Below, one piece after another: positions 20,349-31,294 of a stretch of 64,000 nt of DNA. The translations under genes were made by a program, and so were the position numbers. Below the pieces are notes generated by a model. That model saw nothing but the letters and a program-made list of their open reading frames with translations, made no database searches and was not told the origin of the DNA. Position 1 is the first letter of the stretch. Every line of letters begins with the position of its first letter. Source of the DNA: Alishewanella longhuensis (GTDB lineage: Bacteria; Pseudomonadota; Gammaproteobacteria; Enterobacterales; Alteromonadaceae); the NCBI RefSeq assembly GCF_014653435.1, contig NZ_BNAO01000001.1, positions 868,897 to 932,896 on the forward strand. Reading direction: 5' to 3'.

Positions 20349-20367
20349 TATTTTAGAGGCTGACAAA

Positions 20368-21861
20368 ATGTTACCTGTAGTTGCCCTGGTAGGGCGTGCC
20401 AATGTTGGCAAATCAACGTTATTCAATCGCTTAACCCGTACTCGGGACGCCTTAGTAGCCGACTTCCCGGGGCTAACCCGTGATCGCAAATATGGTTCGG
20501 TTAACTTCGAAGGTATGGAGTTTATTGTGGTAGATACCGGTGGTATCGATGGCAATGAGCAAGGTATCGAAGTGGAAATGGCTGATCAATCGTTAAAAGC
20601 TATCGACGAGGCTGATGTGGTGTTGTTTATGGTAGATGCCCGGGCGGGCTCTACTGTCGGCGATCAGGCGATTGCGGATCATATTCGTCGGGTAAGAAAG
20701 CCGGTATTCTTGGTCGCAAATAAAACCGATGGTTTGGACGCCGATACCGCCGTGGCTGATTTTTATAGCCTGGGCATTGGTGAGGTTTACCCGATAGCGG
20801 CTGCACATGGTCGAGGCGTATCATCATTATTACAACACGCTCTGCTACCTTTTTTACAAGCCAAACAAGACGCGGCATTAGCCGATGGTGAAGCGGCGCC
20901 GGAGCTGGATCTTACTTCGGTTAGCGAAGAGGAGGCAGAGGCCGAAGCAGCCCGTTTGCGCTCAGAGCACATTAAACTGGCCATTGTTGGTCGTCCTAAT
21001 GTCGGTAAGTCAACGCTAACTAACCGTATTTTAGGTGAAGAGCGGGTAGTGGTGTTTGATATGCCAGGCACCACCCGCGATTCGGTGTACATTCCGATGA
21101 AGCGCAATGAACGTGATTACACCCTGATTGATACTGCTGGGGTGCGTCGTCGTGGCAAAATCGATGACATGGTTGAGAAGTTTTCAGTAGTAAAAACCCT
21201 GCAAGCCATTGAAGATGCTAACGTGGTTATTTTGGTGGTTGATGCACGCCAAGGTATTTCAGATCAAGATTTAAGTATTTTAGGCTTTGTCCTTAATGCT
21301 GGCCGTTCACTGGTATTGGCCGTAAATAAATGGGATGGCTTAAACGACAGTGTTAAAGATGAAATTAAACGCGAGCTGGATCGCCGCTTAGGTTTTATCG
21401 ATTTTGCCCGTTTGCACTTTATCTCGGCGTTGCACGGCTCAGGTGTCGGTAATTTATTTGAGTCAGTAGAGGAAGCTTTTGATTCTGCCACTAAGCGGGT
21501 TAGTACCTCGTTACTTACCCGTATTATGAAAATGGCACAAGAAGATCACCAACCGCCGATGGTTGCCGGTCGTCGTGTTAAACTTAAATATGCGCATGCC
21601 GGTGGTTATAATCCGCCGATCGTGGTGATCCATGGTAATCAGGTAAAAGACTTACCTGATTCCTATAAGCGCTATTTAATGAATTATTACCGCAAAGCGC
21701 TGCAAATGATGGGTACGCCAATTCGAATTGAATTTAGGGAAGGTGAAAACCCCTTTACCCCAACTAAAAAGAATACCGAGACAGCACTGCAAAAATATAA
21801 ACGCGAACGCTTGTTAAAAGCACGGCAAAATTTAGCGCAAAAGACTAAGAGTAAGGATTAA
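20368..21861 (+). CDS. der: Ribosome biogenesis GTPase Der
   Basis: 497 residues (E. coli 490). Essential double-GTPase for 50S assembly. Two tandem G domains: [12 protein letters not shown] (~8) with DTGG and NKTDG, and [12 protein letters not shown] (~209) with DTAGVRRRG and NKWDG. An acidic linker ([20 protein letters not shown]) separates them; a KH-like domain closes the protein (~380-480). Followed after 3 bp by the decarboxylase gene. Confidence 0.97.
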   Translation: MLPVVALVGRANVGKSTLFNRLTRTRDALVADFPGLTRDRKYGSVNFEGMEFIVVDTGGIDGNEQGIEVEMADQSLKAIDEADVVLFMVDARAGSTVGDQAIADHIRRVRKPVFLVANKTDGLDADTAVADFYSLGIGEVYPIAAAHGRGVSSLLQHALLPFLQAKQDAALADGEAAPELDLTSVSEEEAEAEAARLRSEHIKLAIVGRPNVGKSTLTNRILGEERVVVFDMPGTTRDSVYIPMKRNERDYTLIDTAGVRRRGKIDDMVEKFSVVKTLQAIEDANVVILVVDARQGISDQDLSILGFVLNAGRSLVLAVNKWDGLNDSVKDEIKRELDRRLGFIDFARLHFISALHGSGVGNLFESVEEAFDSATKRVSTSLLTRIMKMAQEDHQPPMVAGRRVKLKYAHAGGYNPPIVVIHGNQVKDLPDSYKRYLMNYYRKALQMMGTPIRIEFREGENPFTPTKKNTETALQKYKRERLLKARQNLAQKTKSKD

Positions 21862-21864
21862 CAG

Positions 21865-24120
21865 ATGAAATTCCGTTTTCCCGTTATCGTTATTGATGAA
21901 GATTTTCGCTCAGAGAACATTTCAGGCTCCGGTATTCGTGATCTGGCTGAAGCCATAGGTAGTCACGGTTTTGAAGTGATTGGTTATACCAGTTACGTCG
22001 ATCTAACCGCCTTTGCCCAGCAAGCAAGTCGAGCATCATGTTTTATCTTATCCATTGACGATGAAGAATTTGGTGGCGGTAGCGATGCCGAAGTAAACAG
22101 CGCTTTGTTAGAGCTACGTGCCTTTGTGAAAGAAGTGCGCAAGCGCAATGCCGATATTCCTATTTTCTTATACGGTGAAACCCGCACTAGCCGCCATATC
22201 CCAAATGATATTCTGCGCGAGTTGCATGGCTTTATTCACATGTTTGAAGACACACCAGAGTTTGTGGCAAGGCATATTATCCGCGAAGCGCGTAAATATT
22301 TAGATGCCTTAGCACCCCCGTTTTTTAATGCACTAATGGATTATGCACAAGACAGCTCTTACTCCTGGCACTGCCCGGGGCACTCCGGCGGCGTGGCCTT
22401 TTTGAAAAGTCCTGTTGGCCAAATGTTCCATCAATTCTTTGGTGAAAACATGTTGCGGGCCGATGTCTGTAACTCGGTCGATGAGTTGGGGCAATTACTG
22501 GATCACACCGGGCCGGTAGCCGAGAGTGAAGCCAATGCCGCACGGATCTTTAACGCTGATCACCTGTTTTTTGTAACCAACGGCACTTCTACGTCAAACA
22601 AGATGGTGTGGCACTCCGTGGTCGCTCCCGGCGATATCGTAGTAGTAGACCGTAACTGTCATAAATCGATTTTACACTCGATTATTATGACCGGTGCTAT
22701 TCCGGTGTTTTTAATGCCAACCCGTAATCATTTTGGCATTATCGGCCCTATTCCCAAAAGCGAGTTCTCGCCAGAGGCGATTGCCAAAAAGATTGAAGCT
22801 AATCCGTTTGCCCGCAATGCGAAAAACAAAAAACCGCGTATTTTAACCATTACACAAAGTACCTATGACGGTATTTTGTATAACGTGGAAGAGATTAAGC
22901 AAGAGCTGGGTTCAACCATTGATACGTTGCATTTTGATGAGGCTTGGTTGCCGCATGCCAGCTTTCACGAGTTTTACCACAATATGCATGCCATAGGTAA
23001 AGATCGGCCGCGCTCTGAAGAGACGCTGGTGTTTGCTACTCAATCTACCCATAAGCTGTTAGCGGGTTTATCGCAGGCATCACAAATTTTGGTGCAAAAT
23101 GCCCAGCATCGTAATTTAGATACACACCGCTTTAACGAGTCTTATTTAATGCACAGTTCTACCAGCCCGCAATATGCCATTATTGCTAGCTGTGATGTAG
23201 CTGCGGCGATGATGGAGCCACCGGGCGGTACTGCTCTGGTAGAAGAATCGCTATTGGAAGCCATCGATTTTCGCCGCGCTATGCGTAAAGTCGATGCCGA
23301 ATTTGGCGATGATGATTGGTGGTTTAAAGTTTGGGGCCCGGATTTACTGCCAGAAGAGGGCATAGGTAAACGTGAGAAGTGGGTGCTGCATGCTACCGAT
23401 AGCTGGCATGGCTTTGGTGAAATTGAATCGGGCTTTAATATGCTGGATCCGATTAAAGCCACCATTATCACCCCTGGCATGAACCTGCATGGTCAGTTTG
23501 ATGAAACCGGTATCCCGGCGGCCATTGTCAGTAAATATCTGGCAGAGCACGGTATTATTATTGAAAAAACCGGCCTCTATTCGTTCTTTATTATGTTTAC
23601 CATTGGGATTACCAAGGGGCGCTGGAACTCGATGGTAACCGAGCTGCAGCAATTTAAAGACGACTATGATCAAAACCTGCCAATGTGGCGGGTGATGCCA
23701 GAATTTGCCGCTAAGAATAAGCGCTATGAAAAAGTCGGCCTGCGCGATCTGTGTCAGCGTATTCATAATATGTATCGTAAGTATGACGTGGCGAAAGTGA
23801 CCACCGAAATGTACTTATCGCATATTGATACCGCCATGACCCCAGCCGATGCCTGGGCCAAGATGGCGCACCGTGAAATTGAACGGGTATCCATTGATGA
23901 AATTGAAGGCCGGGTAACCGCGATGCTGGTAACGCCTTATCCACCGGGTATTCCACTGATGGTGCCGGGCGAGCGCTTTAACAAAACCATTATCAATTAC
24001 CTGAAATTCACCCGTGATTTTAACGGCGAATTCCCGGGCTTTGAAACCGACGTACACGGTTTAGTTCGTGAAATGGTAGATGGTGAAGTGAAATACTTTA
24101 TTGATGTGGTGAAAGAATAA
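21865..24120 (+). CDS. Orn/Lys/Arg decarboxylase, class I fold (AdiA/LdcA type)
   Basis: 751 residues, the length of E. coli AdiA (755) and Pseudomonas LdcA (751). PLP-dependent decarboxylase with an N-terminal receiver-like wing domain (~1-130), the PLP fold with SWHCPGHSGGV (~167), FFVTNGTSTSNKMVWHS and the PLP lysine K397 in QSTHKLLAGLSQAS, and a C-terminal domain with LVTPYPPGIPLMVPGERF. Substrate (arginine versus lysine) cannot be fixed from the sequence. It is tightly linked to der and no amino-acid antiporter is adjacent, so polyamine or cadaverine/agmatine metabolism is as likely as acid resistance. Ends at a strong terminator. Confidence 0.9.
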   Translation: MKFRFPVIVIDEDFRSENISGSGIRDLAEAIGSHGFEVIGYTSYVDLTAFAQQASRASCFILSIDDEEFGGGSDAEVNSALLELRAFVKEVRKRNADIPIFLYGETRTSRHIPNDILRELHGFIHMFEDTPEFVARHIIREARKYLDALAPPFFNALMDYAQDSSYSWHCPGHSGGVAFLKSPVGQMFHQFFGENMLRADVCNSVDELGQLLDHTGPVAESEANAARIFNADHLFFVTNGTSTSNKMVWHSVVAPGDIVVVDRNCHKSILHSIIMTGAIPVFLMPTRNHFGIIGPIPKSEFSPEAIAKKIEANPFARNAKNKKPRILTITQSTYDGILYNVEEIKQELGSTIDTLHFDEAWLPHASFHEFYHNMHAIGKDRPRSEETLVFATQSTHKLLAGLSQASQILVQNAQHRNLDTHRFNESYLMHSSTSPQYAIIASCDVAAAMMEPPGGTALVEESLLEAIDFRRAMRKVDAEFGDDDWWFKVWGPDLLPEEGIGKREKWVLHATDSWHGFGEIESGFNMLDPIKATIITPGMNLHGQFDETGIPAAIVSKYLAEHGIIIEKTGLYSFFIMFTIGITKGRWNSMVTELQQFKDDYDQNLPMWRVMPEFAAKNKRYEKVGLRDLCQRIHNMYRKYDVAKVTTEMYLSHIDTAMTPADAWAKMAHREIERVSIDEIEGRVTAMLVTPYPPGIPLMVPGERFNKTIINYLKFTRDFNGEFPGFETDVHGLVREMVDGEVKYFIDVVKE

Positions 24121-24171
24121 GATTTAAACGGTGTTGCTTAATAGCAGCTAAAAGCCGTTACCAACAAAAAG

Positions 24172-24203
24172 CCGGGATAGCTAGTTAGCATCCCGGTTTT
24201 TTT
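24172..24203 (+). terminator. Terminator after the decarboxylase
   Basis: Stem CCGGGAT/ATCCCGG extended by GCT/AGC with one bulged A, AGTT loop, then seven T. It ends the der-decarboxylase transcript. Confidence 0.9.
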
Positions 24204-24240
24204 AACGGGCGAACGTAGAGCGCATTGCTAAAGCTGTTGA

Positions 24241-24816
24241 TTAACGCTGCTCAAGCTGTAGCAATAGCGCCTGTTCTATCGCAAATACATGTTCATCCTG
24301 CTCACTCAACATACGCAACGCCTGCGCTAACTGCAGTAAATAGTCGCTATTCGTGCCACTTGGTCCTTGGCTTTTCGCAATATGCGCAGCAATGTCTGCC
24401 TCACTGGCTGGTCCTAAATAAGCCGCATTATCAGCGCTTGCCACATAAACCACACCGACTTCCTGGCCAAATCCGTCTAACCAATGCAACTCGGTAAAAA
24501 AGCGCAGATAGCCGTTTTTCTCGCGATGATCCAGATGCTCAAAGGTCTCCGGTGTAACCTGATACGCCATACCAACACAGCGCGCACCGTCGGCTGCCAC
24601 TAGCGTGACTACCCGACCCGGTGCTTCCGGCGTGCCACGATGATCGTGTGAACCCTGCCAAAAACGCCGCTGCCAGCCATAAATACAAGCTGGCTTACAT
24701 TGCAGATAGGGAAAATCGGCCTTATAAATCAGTGAACCATAGCCAAACAGCCACACCGACTCCAGATGCTGTAGCGGTTGGCGTTGTTGGTTTAAGGCAA
24801 TAGTATTGTGTGACAT
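24241..24816 (-). CDS. ChaC-family gamma-glutamylcyclotransferase
   Basis: 191 residues. Probably cleaves glutathione (or other gamma-glutamyl compounds) to 5-oxoproline and Cys-Gly in the cytosol. The family signature VWLFGYGSLIYK (substrate-binding YGSL, ~residues 23-34) and the catalytic Glu in LDHREKNGYLR (~97) are present. Monocistronic, facing the unknown exported-protein gene across a 270-bp intergenic region that must hold both promoters. Confidence 0.88.
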   Translation of the reverse strand: MSHNTIALNQQRQPLQHLESVWLFGYGSLIYKADFPYLQCKPACIYGWQRRFWQGSHDHRGTPEAPGRVVTLVAADGARCVGMAYQVTPETFEHLDHREKNGYLRFFTELHWLDGFGQEVGVVYVASADNAAYLGPASEADIAAHIAKSQGPSGTNSDYLLQLAQALRMLSEQDEHVFAIEQALLLQLEQR

Positions 24817-25088
24817 AAGGCTCCAGACAAGTACATCAAATCAGCACGAGAGTATCAGTGTTGATACTACCAATAAGCTAAGCAAAAATGCAGTAAAGGT
24901 TAACTTAATGCTTTTTTATCAGTAAGTTTTTCTGTCTGGCCAATTAATATTGGCGAGTTTTGGTACACCGGAATAATCCTTCAGAAAAACGGTTAGCTGA
25001 CCAGATATATTTTTCTGCTCGAGCACTATTTCTCTTATTATTATTTAGTGTCATAATTAGTGACTTTAAATAAATTGGGTGAAGCAAC

Positions 25089-26222
25089 ATGGCAATCAAG
25101 TGCAGCTACGATAATACTCAATCTGCAGTAACAAGGAGCAGAAGTGCAGTCAATATGGGCATAATGACCCGAATGTTTATAAGGCACTTTGAAACTGACA
25201 GAAAAGCATCCGGTAATGTTTCTCAAGAAGTGTTGCAATATCAAACTTCGAGTTGTAACAAGAATGCGGTTCAGCAGTGGCATAATCTTAGCCGCCAGAC
25301 TTGGGGATCCCGGCTTGCCGCATTGTTCCTTGCCTTTGCTATAGTCTCATCGGCTGGACCTGCCATCGCTGCTACTGTTCATAAAGCGCCTGAAGGAACT
25401 GCCGGCGTGCTTAAAATCAAACTTGAAGTGCGGGGGAAGGGAACCAAAGGTGCGCGCAATAATATTGAGTGGGAATCTTTGGCGGTAAATCGTCTTTACC
25501 AGGTCGAGTTTCCCTTGATAATGCAGACGGTCAGTGCTTTTGATCCTTTAGCCGGACTCATTGAGCGCTCGCTTGAGGAGCATATTGAAGACGAAAATAC
25601 GGCTACTGCGGAGAACGAATATGCCGATATGGCCGCTGCTATGGAAATGTGCAACGGTGATACCGCTTGCCTGATTGAAACCGGCAAGAAATTCGCCGAT
25701 GGTATCGCCAGCGGTCAGCGGCAGATGCCAAAATTGCTTGTAGCGGAAGGGAATTTTGCTACTTGGGGCCTATCTTATGATACCAAGGCCTCGTGCAAAG
25801 GCAAGTCTATCATTGCTGACAGGGGGCAAGGCGTTGCCATTGATCCGCCTAAACCGGCCCACAATTACACCTATATAATCAGTGGTGAAGGGTACCCGAT
25901 CTCAGTAGACGATTGCGTGGTGACACTGAGCTATGACGTCAACAGGCATACCTATAGTTTCAGTTTACCGAGCCTGGGCTCAGTTGATGTTATTGCTAAT
26001 ATCTCCTGGTCAGGAGATGAGTTGCGCCGGGTCAATTTTCTCGATGACCTTGAGTCGATTTCAGGCAGTAACGGTGGTATTTTACTAAGTAATATCAAAG
26101 CTTCCAGTAAAGGTGGCTTTCTTGAGGGGCGCCAGCAACTGCAAGGTAGTGTTAGCTATTTATTTACTCAAGACGTTGTTCCGGTGACCGCTGAGTTAAG
26201 CTGGCGCTTTGAAGTGGAATAA
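25089..26222 (+). CDS. Unknown exported protein with long N-terminal extension
   Basis: 377 residues; I do not recognise a family. A classical signal-peptide core lies unusually far in, at residues ~73-95 (RLAALFLAFAIVSSAGPAIA, likely cleavage after AIA-A). No in-frame ATG lies near it, so either the protein has a ~70-residue cytoplasmic leader or initiation occurs at the in-frame GTG/TTG around 25230. The mature part begins with a beta-rich LKIKLEVRGKGTKG segment, has an acidic helix (LEEHIEDENTATAENEYADM), four cysteines (CNGDTAC pair, SCKG, DDCVV) and ends in alternating beta strands, consistent with a periplasmic or surface beta protein. ATG 25089 has a weak GGGTGA upstream. Confidence 0.6.
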   Translation: MAIKCSYDNTQSAVTRSRSAVNMGIMTRMFIRHFETDRKASGNVSQEVLQYQTSSCNKNAVQQWHNLSRQTWGSRLAALFLAFAIVSSAGPAIAATVHKAPEGTAGVLKIKLEVRGKGTKGARNNIEWESLAVNRLYQVEFPLIMQTVSAFDPLAGLIERSLEEHIEDENTATAENEYADMAAAMEMCNGDTACLIETGKKFADGIASGQRQMPKLLVAEGNFATWGLSYDTKASCKGKSIIADRGQGVAIDPPKPAHNYTYIISGEGYPISVDDCVVTLSYDVNRHTYSFSLPSLGSVDVIANISWSGDELRRVNFLDDLESISGSNGGILLSNIKASSKGGFLEGRQQLQGSVSYLFTQDVVPVTAELSWRFEVE

Positions 26223-26239
26223 TACGTTTGCTATGCGGG

Positions 26240-27421
26240 TTAAATGTCAAACTTTAGCCCGTTATCAATGTCCGGTCCAAACTTAGCCAAGGTTACGGTG
26301 TTGCGGCCAGCTTGTTTGCTGGCATAGAGTGCGTCATCAGCTAGTTTAAATGCAGTAATGCGATCGTGTTGCACGGGGATAACATGCACCATGCCAATGC
26401 TGATGGTCAGTTCAACATTGGCCTCTTCAATAAACTTTAATTGCTCTGCTACTTGTTGACGCAAGCGATGACTAATTTTTAGTGCAGTTTGCTCGTCAAT
26501 ATCAATGAGCAACACGGCGTATTCTTCACCACCAATTCGGCCAATAATATCGTTACTGCGTAACTGCTTTGATAATAGCTTGGCTACCGAAACAATAGCC
26601 TGGTCACCGACGGCATGACCGAAGGTGTCATTCACTTTTTTAAAGAAATCGATATCAATCATCATAAAAACCGCAGGCGTAGATGGGTATTGCTGCCAAT
26701 AGCGCTCCAACTGATTAAAAAAATGCTCGCGGTTTGCCAGGCGGGTTAAACCATCACGTTGTGATTTTAGCGTAAGTTTACGTTCCAGTTTTAAGAAGCT
26801 TAACCAAGGTAGTAACAAGGTGGTAAGGGTAGTCAGTAAAATATGACTGAGCAAAGTATAAACCGACGACTCCGGGAGGCCATGTAGATTAAGTTGCTGC
26901 CAATTAAGCATTACCAGTAAAGCTTGAATAAACATCACCAGGGCATGAAGCAAAAACACGCTTTGCAGTGTTCTGGTGAAAGTGGGTTCGGTGATGATAG
27001 ATTTATGCAGTAGGTAAGCACATAAGCAAAATGTTAGCGCTATAGCCAAGGCTACTGTGATACTGAGTAAACCAGGTTGCTGATAACTCGCCAAAAAAAT
27101 TGCTATCACTATTGCCAGCGTGCCTAACGCTTGCTGGCGACGCTGTTTGGTATAGCGAAACCGGGAAAATTGCGCCAATCCTGCTAGTAAATAAACCGGT
27201 GCCAACAATAGCAAGCAATCAGCAATAAAAAAGCTGAAAAAATTTGGAATGGCATAAGGGCGTAACACCACCAGAGCAGAACCCAGCACAAAAAAGCCAC
27301 AGGAATAGGACCACAGTTTAAAGCAGCGATCTTTAGGCTTGCGCTGGTACAGCAGGTAAAGATACAGGCCAACAATAAAATTGGTTGCTAGTGCCAGCGT
27401 AATCACGGTGGGTAAATGCAC
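26240..27421 (-). CDS. Membrane-bound diguanylate cyclase (GGDEF)
   Basis: 393 residues, GTG start overlapping the stop of the upstream DsbA-like gene by one base (TAGTG). The N-terminal ~215 residues hold about six or seven hydrophobic helices (an MHYT/7TM-like sensor, not a named family). The C-terminal GGDEF domain (~225-385) has DGLTRLANREHF, MIDIDFFKKVNDTFGH and active site RIGGEEYAVLL. The inhibitory I-site RSND sits exactly five residues before GGEEY, so product inhibition by c-di-GMP is expected. Confidence 0.9.
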   Translation of the reverse strand: MHLPTVITLALATNFIVGLYLYLLYQRKPKDRCFKLWSYSCGFFVLGSALVVLRPYAIPNFFSFFIADCLLLLAPVYLLAGLAQFSRFRYTKQRRQQALGTLAIVIAIFLASYQQPGLLSITVALAIALTFCLCAYLLHKSIITEPTFTRTLQSVFLLHALVMFIQALLVMLNWQQLNLHGLPESSVYTLLSHILLTTLTTLLLPWLSFLKLERKLTLKSQRDGLTRLANREHFFNQLERYWQQYPSTPAVFMMIDIDFFKKVNDTFGHAVGDQAIVSVAKLLSKQLRSNDIIGRIGGEEYAVLLIDIDEQTALKISHRLRQQVAEQLKFIEEANVELTISIGMVHVIPVQHDRITAFKLADDALYASKQAGRNTVTLAKFGPDIDNGLKFDI

Positions 27422-28065
27422 TAGTTTGCTTCCGCCGCAATTTGACTCAGAGCCGCGGCCAATTGTTGTGGTTCTTGTGCGCCAGAAATTAGGTATCGAT
27501 TATTAATAATAAAGGCGGGAACAGATGAGATACCAGTTTGTTGGTACTGGGCAATATCTTCTCGCACCAGCTGCGCGTAGTCATCACTAGCAAGGAGTTG
27601 TTGCGCTATTGTTGTGTCAAGCCCAGTGTTAAGCACGCAATCAAGTAATACCTGGTGATTAGAGACATCAGCCGCTTCACCAAAATAGGCGGTAAATAAT
27701 GCCATCTTCATGGCAGTGGCTTTGCCGAAGGTGTCGGCCCATTTCACCAAGCGGTGGGCATCAAAGGTATTGCAGGTAAACCGCTTTTGCATCTTACTAA
27801 AGTTAAGCCCCAGGCCCGCGGCGAGTTCCATCAGGTGTGCTTGGGCCTGGCGCATGTCCGCTTCACTTTTGCCATACTTTCGGCTAAGTGCCGGTAAAAT
27901 GGCTTCTTGTGGGGCTTTTTTGTCCGGGTTTAATTCAAAAGCGCGCCACTTTAATTCGACGCTAATATTTGGCAGTGTTGCCAGCGCTTGTTCTAAACGC
28001 GCATAGCCTATGGCACACCAGGGACAGGCGATATCGGAAACTAAATCAATCTTTAAGGGGGTCAT
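27421..28065 (-). CDS. FrnE-like DsbA family oxidoreductase
   Basis: 214 residues, no signal peptide, so a cytosolic thioredoxin-fold protein. Active site CPWC (Cys14, Cys17) right after the first strand (IDLVSDIACPWCAIGYARLE), followed by the FELNPDKKAP helical insertion and the cis-Pro region ISSVPAFIINNRYLISGAQ, typical of the 2-hydroxychromene isomerase/FrnE branch. Likely a disulfide or dithiol oxidoreductase in redox stress. Translationally coupled to the diguanylate cyclase. Confidence 0.88.
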   Translation of the reverse strand: MTPLKIDLVSDIACPWCAIGYARLEQALATLPNISVELKWRAFELNPDKKAPQEAILPALSRKYGKSEADMRQAQAHLMELAAGLGLNFSKMQKRFTCNTFDAHRLVKWADTFGKATAMKMALFTAYFGEAADVSNHQVLLDCVLNTGLDTTIAQQLLASDDYAQLVREDIAQYQQTGISSVPAFIINNRYLISGAQEPQQLAAALSQIAAEAN

Positions 28066-28253
28066 GCCAAAGCGTCCTTATTGGTCTTATGAAACAAGGT
28101 ACTGCGTTATTTTGCAGTAAACAAGTTTAAAACAGGTTTAGAATAGCAACTCATTGAGATACTTAGCTAAGCAATTAAGCTGAAGATTGCTTTGCTGTGT
28201 TCAACGCTATCTCTGTACGGTACTTACCGTTAATTGGCTCAAAAAGTGCGGCA

Positions 28254-28287
28254 ACTGAGATAATACTTAGGTATTAAGTATCTCAGT
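28254..28287 (-). terminator. Imperfect hairpin at the xseA 3' end
   Basis: ACTGAGAT...ACTT pairs with AAGTATCTCAGT (12 bp with a three-base bulge), spanning the xseA stop. On the minus strand it is followed ~11 nt later by CTTTTTG. It may be a weak terminator or a 3' stabilising hairpin. Confidence 0.35.
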
Positions 28288-29604
28288 GACCACTGCAGCA
28301 AAACGCCCTGTTGCTAGTTGCGTGCTAATCGTCTCACCGACCTTAAGCTGCGCTGCGCTGGTCAGTGCTTGTTGCTCGGCATTAAAGCTAATACTGTAAC
28401 CGCGTGCCAAGGTCGCCAAAGGGCTTACGGTATGGAGTTGAGCACTAAGGGTGGCTAGTAGTTGTTTGTGTTGTTTTATCTGCTGTTGCTGCGCCTGTGC
28501 TAACCGTTTGCTCAATTGTTGCAGCTGCTGTTGCTGTTGCATAATGGCTTTAGCCGGCGATAAATGCTGCAGACTTTGTTGTAAATAACTGTGCTGGCGT
28601 TTGATTTGTTGTAGCTGTTGTTGCATCTGTCGCTGCAAACGCAGCTGCAACTCATCTAGCCGTTGTTGTTGTTGCTCTAAGCGCCGCTGTGGATGTAATT
28701 GCTGCAAGCGTTGCTGTAACTGACTAAGCTTAGGGGCAAGGCGCTGTAAATACAGGCTCTGGGCTCTGGTCAAACGCGTAGCGAGTTGTTGCAGGCTAAT
28801 AAGATGTTGGCTCTGATCGGGTGAAACCAGCTCAGCCGCTGCCGATGGTGTTGGCGCACGCATATCGGCCACAAAGTCGCTTAAGGCAAAATCAATCTCA
28901 TGCCCTACTGCGCTGACCGTAGGGATAGGGCAGGCGGCTATGGCACGGGCCAGACCTTCATCGTTAAAACACCAGAGATCTTCCAGCGAGCCACCACCAC
29001 GACCAATAATCAGTACATCCACTTCATTACGTTGTATCGCAATGCTAAGCATAGTGCGTAGCTGCTGTGCGGCAGTGTCGCCCTGCACCTGGCAGGGATA
29101 GATAATCAGTTCTATACCCGGCGCGCGGCGCGCCATAACCGTAATAATATCGCGTACGGCAGCACCGGTAGCTGAGGTAATAATACCGACCCGTCGAGGG
29201 TTTGCCGGCAGAGGCTTTTTCCGTTCCTGCGCAAAGAGCCCTTCGGCGGCAAGCTTCGCTTTTAGTTGCTCAAACTGTTGTTTTAGCAAACCAGCGCCGG
29301 CGGGTTCGATAAAATCAGCAAGCAGCTGATATTCACCTCGTGGCTCATAGACGCTAATGCGGGCGCGAATCATCACTTGCTGGCCATTCTGTGGCCTAAT
29401 CAATGCATTGCGGTTAGCCTGTTTAAACATGGCGACTTTTACCTGTGCTGCCTGATCTTTTAAGCTGAAATACCAGTGCCCCGAGGCAGCCGCCACAAAG
29501 TTAGACACTTCGCCTATTAGCCACAGTTGCTGAAACTGTAACTCCAGCGTTAAGCGCACTTCGCTGTTTAAGCGGGAGACGGTATAAATATCGGGGTTTT
29601 GCAT
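28267..29604 (-). CDS. xseA: Exodeoxyribonuclease VII large subunit
   Basis: 445 residues (E. coli 456). Catalytic subunit of ExoVII, which degrades single-stranded DNA to oligonucleotides. OB-fold N-terminus (~1-105; GEVSNFVAAASGHWYFSLKD), then the nuclease domain with GIITSATGAAVRDI, IIGRGGGSLEDLW and SAVGHEIDF. A long Gln/Leu-rich coiled coil (~265-400) is extreme in its glutamine content. C-terminus LARGYSISF is conserved. Divergent from guaB, as in E. coli. Confidence 0.96.
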   Translation of the reverse strand: MQNPDIYTVSRLNSEVRLTLELQFQQLWLIGEVSNFVAAASGHWYFSLKDQAAQVKVAMFKQANRNALIRPQNGQQVMIRARISVYEPRGEYQLLADFIEPAGAGLLKQQFEQLKAKLAAEGLFAQERKKPLPANPRRVGIITSATGAAVRDIITVMARRAPGIELIIYPCQVQGDTAAQQLRTMLSIAIQRNEVDVLIIGRGGGSLEDLWCFNDEGLARAIAACPIPTVSAVGHEIDFALSDFVADMRAPTPSAAAELVSPDQSQHLISLQQLATRLTRAQSLYLQRLAPKLSQLQQRLQQLHPQRRLEQQQQRLDELQLRLQRQMQQQLQQIKRQHSYLQQSLQHLSPAKAIMQQQQQLQQLSKRLAQAQQQQIKQHKQLLATLSAQLHTVSPLATLARGYSISFNAEQQALTSAAQLKVGETISTQLATGRFAAVVTEILNT

Positions 29605-29640
29605 AGCCTACTCAGGGGGGATTACTCAGATAATTAATAA

Positions 29641-31236
<1,596 letters not shown>

Positions 31237-31294
31237 CCGCTTTCGGCTTTCAGGGCTGGCTTATGGCCAGCCCGCTTACTTTGTAAAGGTTAGT

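Noticed and set aside
24939..24954. GCCAAT-taat-ATTGGC palindrome in the chaC divergent region
   Set aside because: Short AT-rich palindrome with no link to a start site or regulator; expected by chance.
28500..28800. Low-complexity repeat in xseA
   Set aside because: CTG/TTG-rich DNA encodes the Gln/Leu coiled coil normal for ExoVII large subunit, not a separate repeat element.
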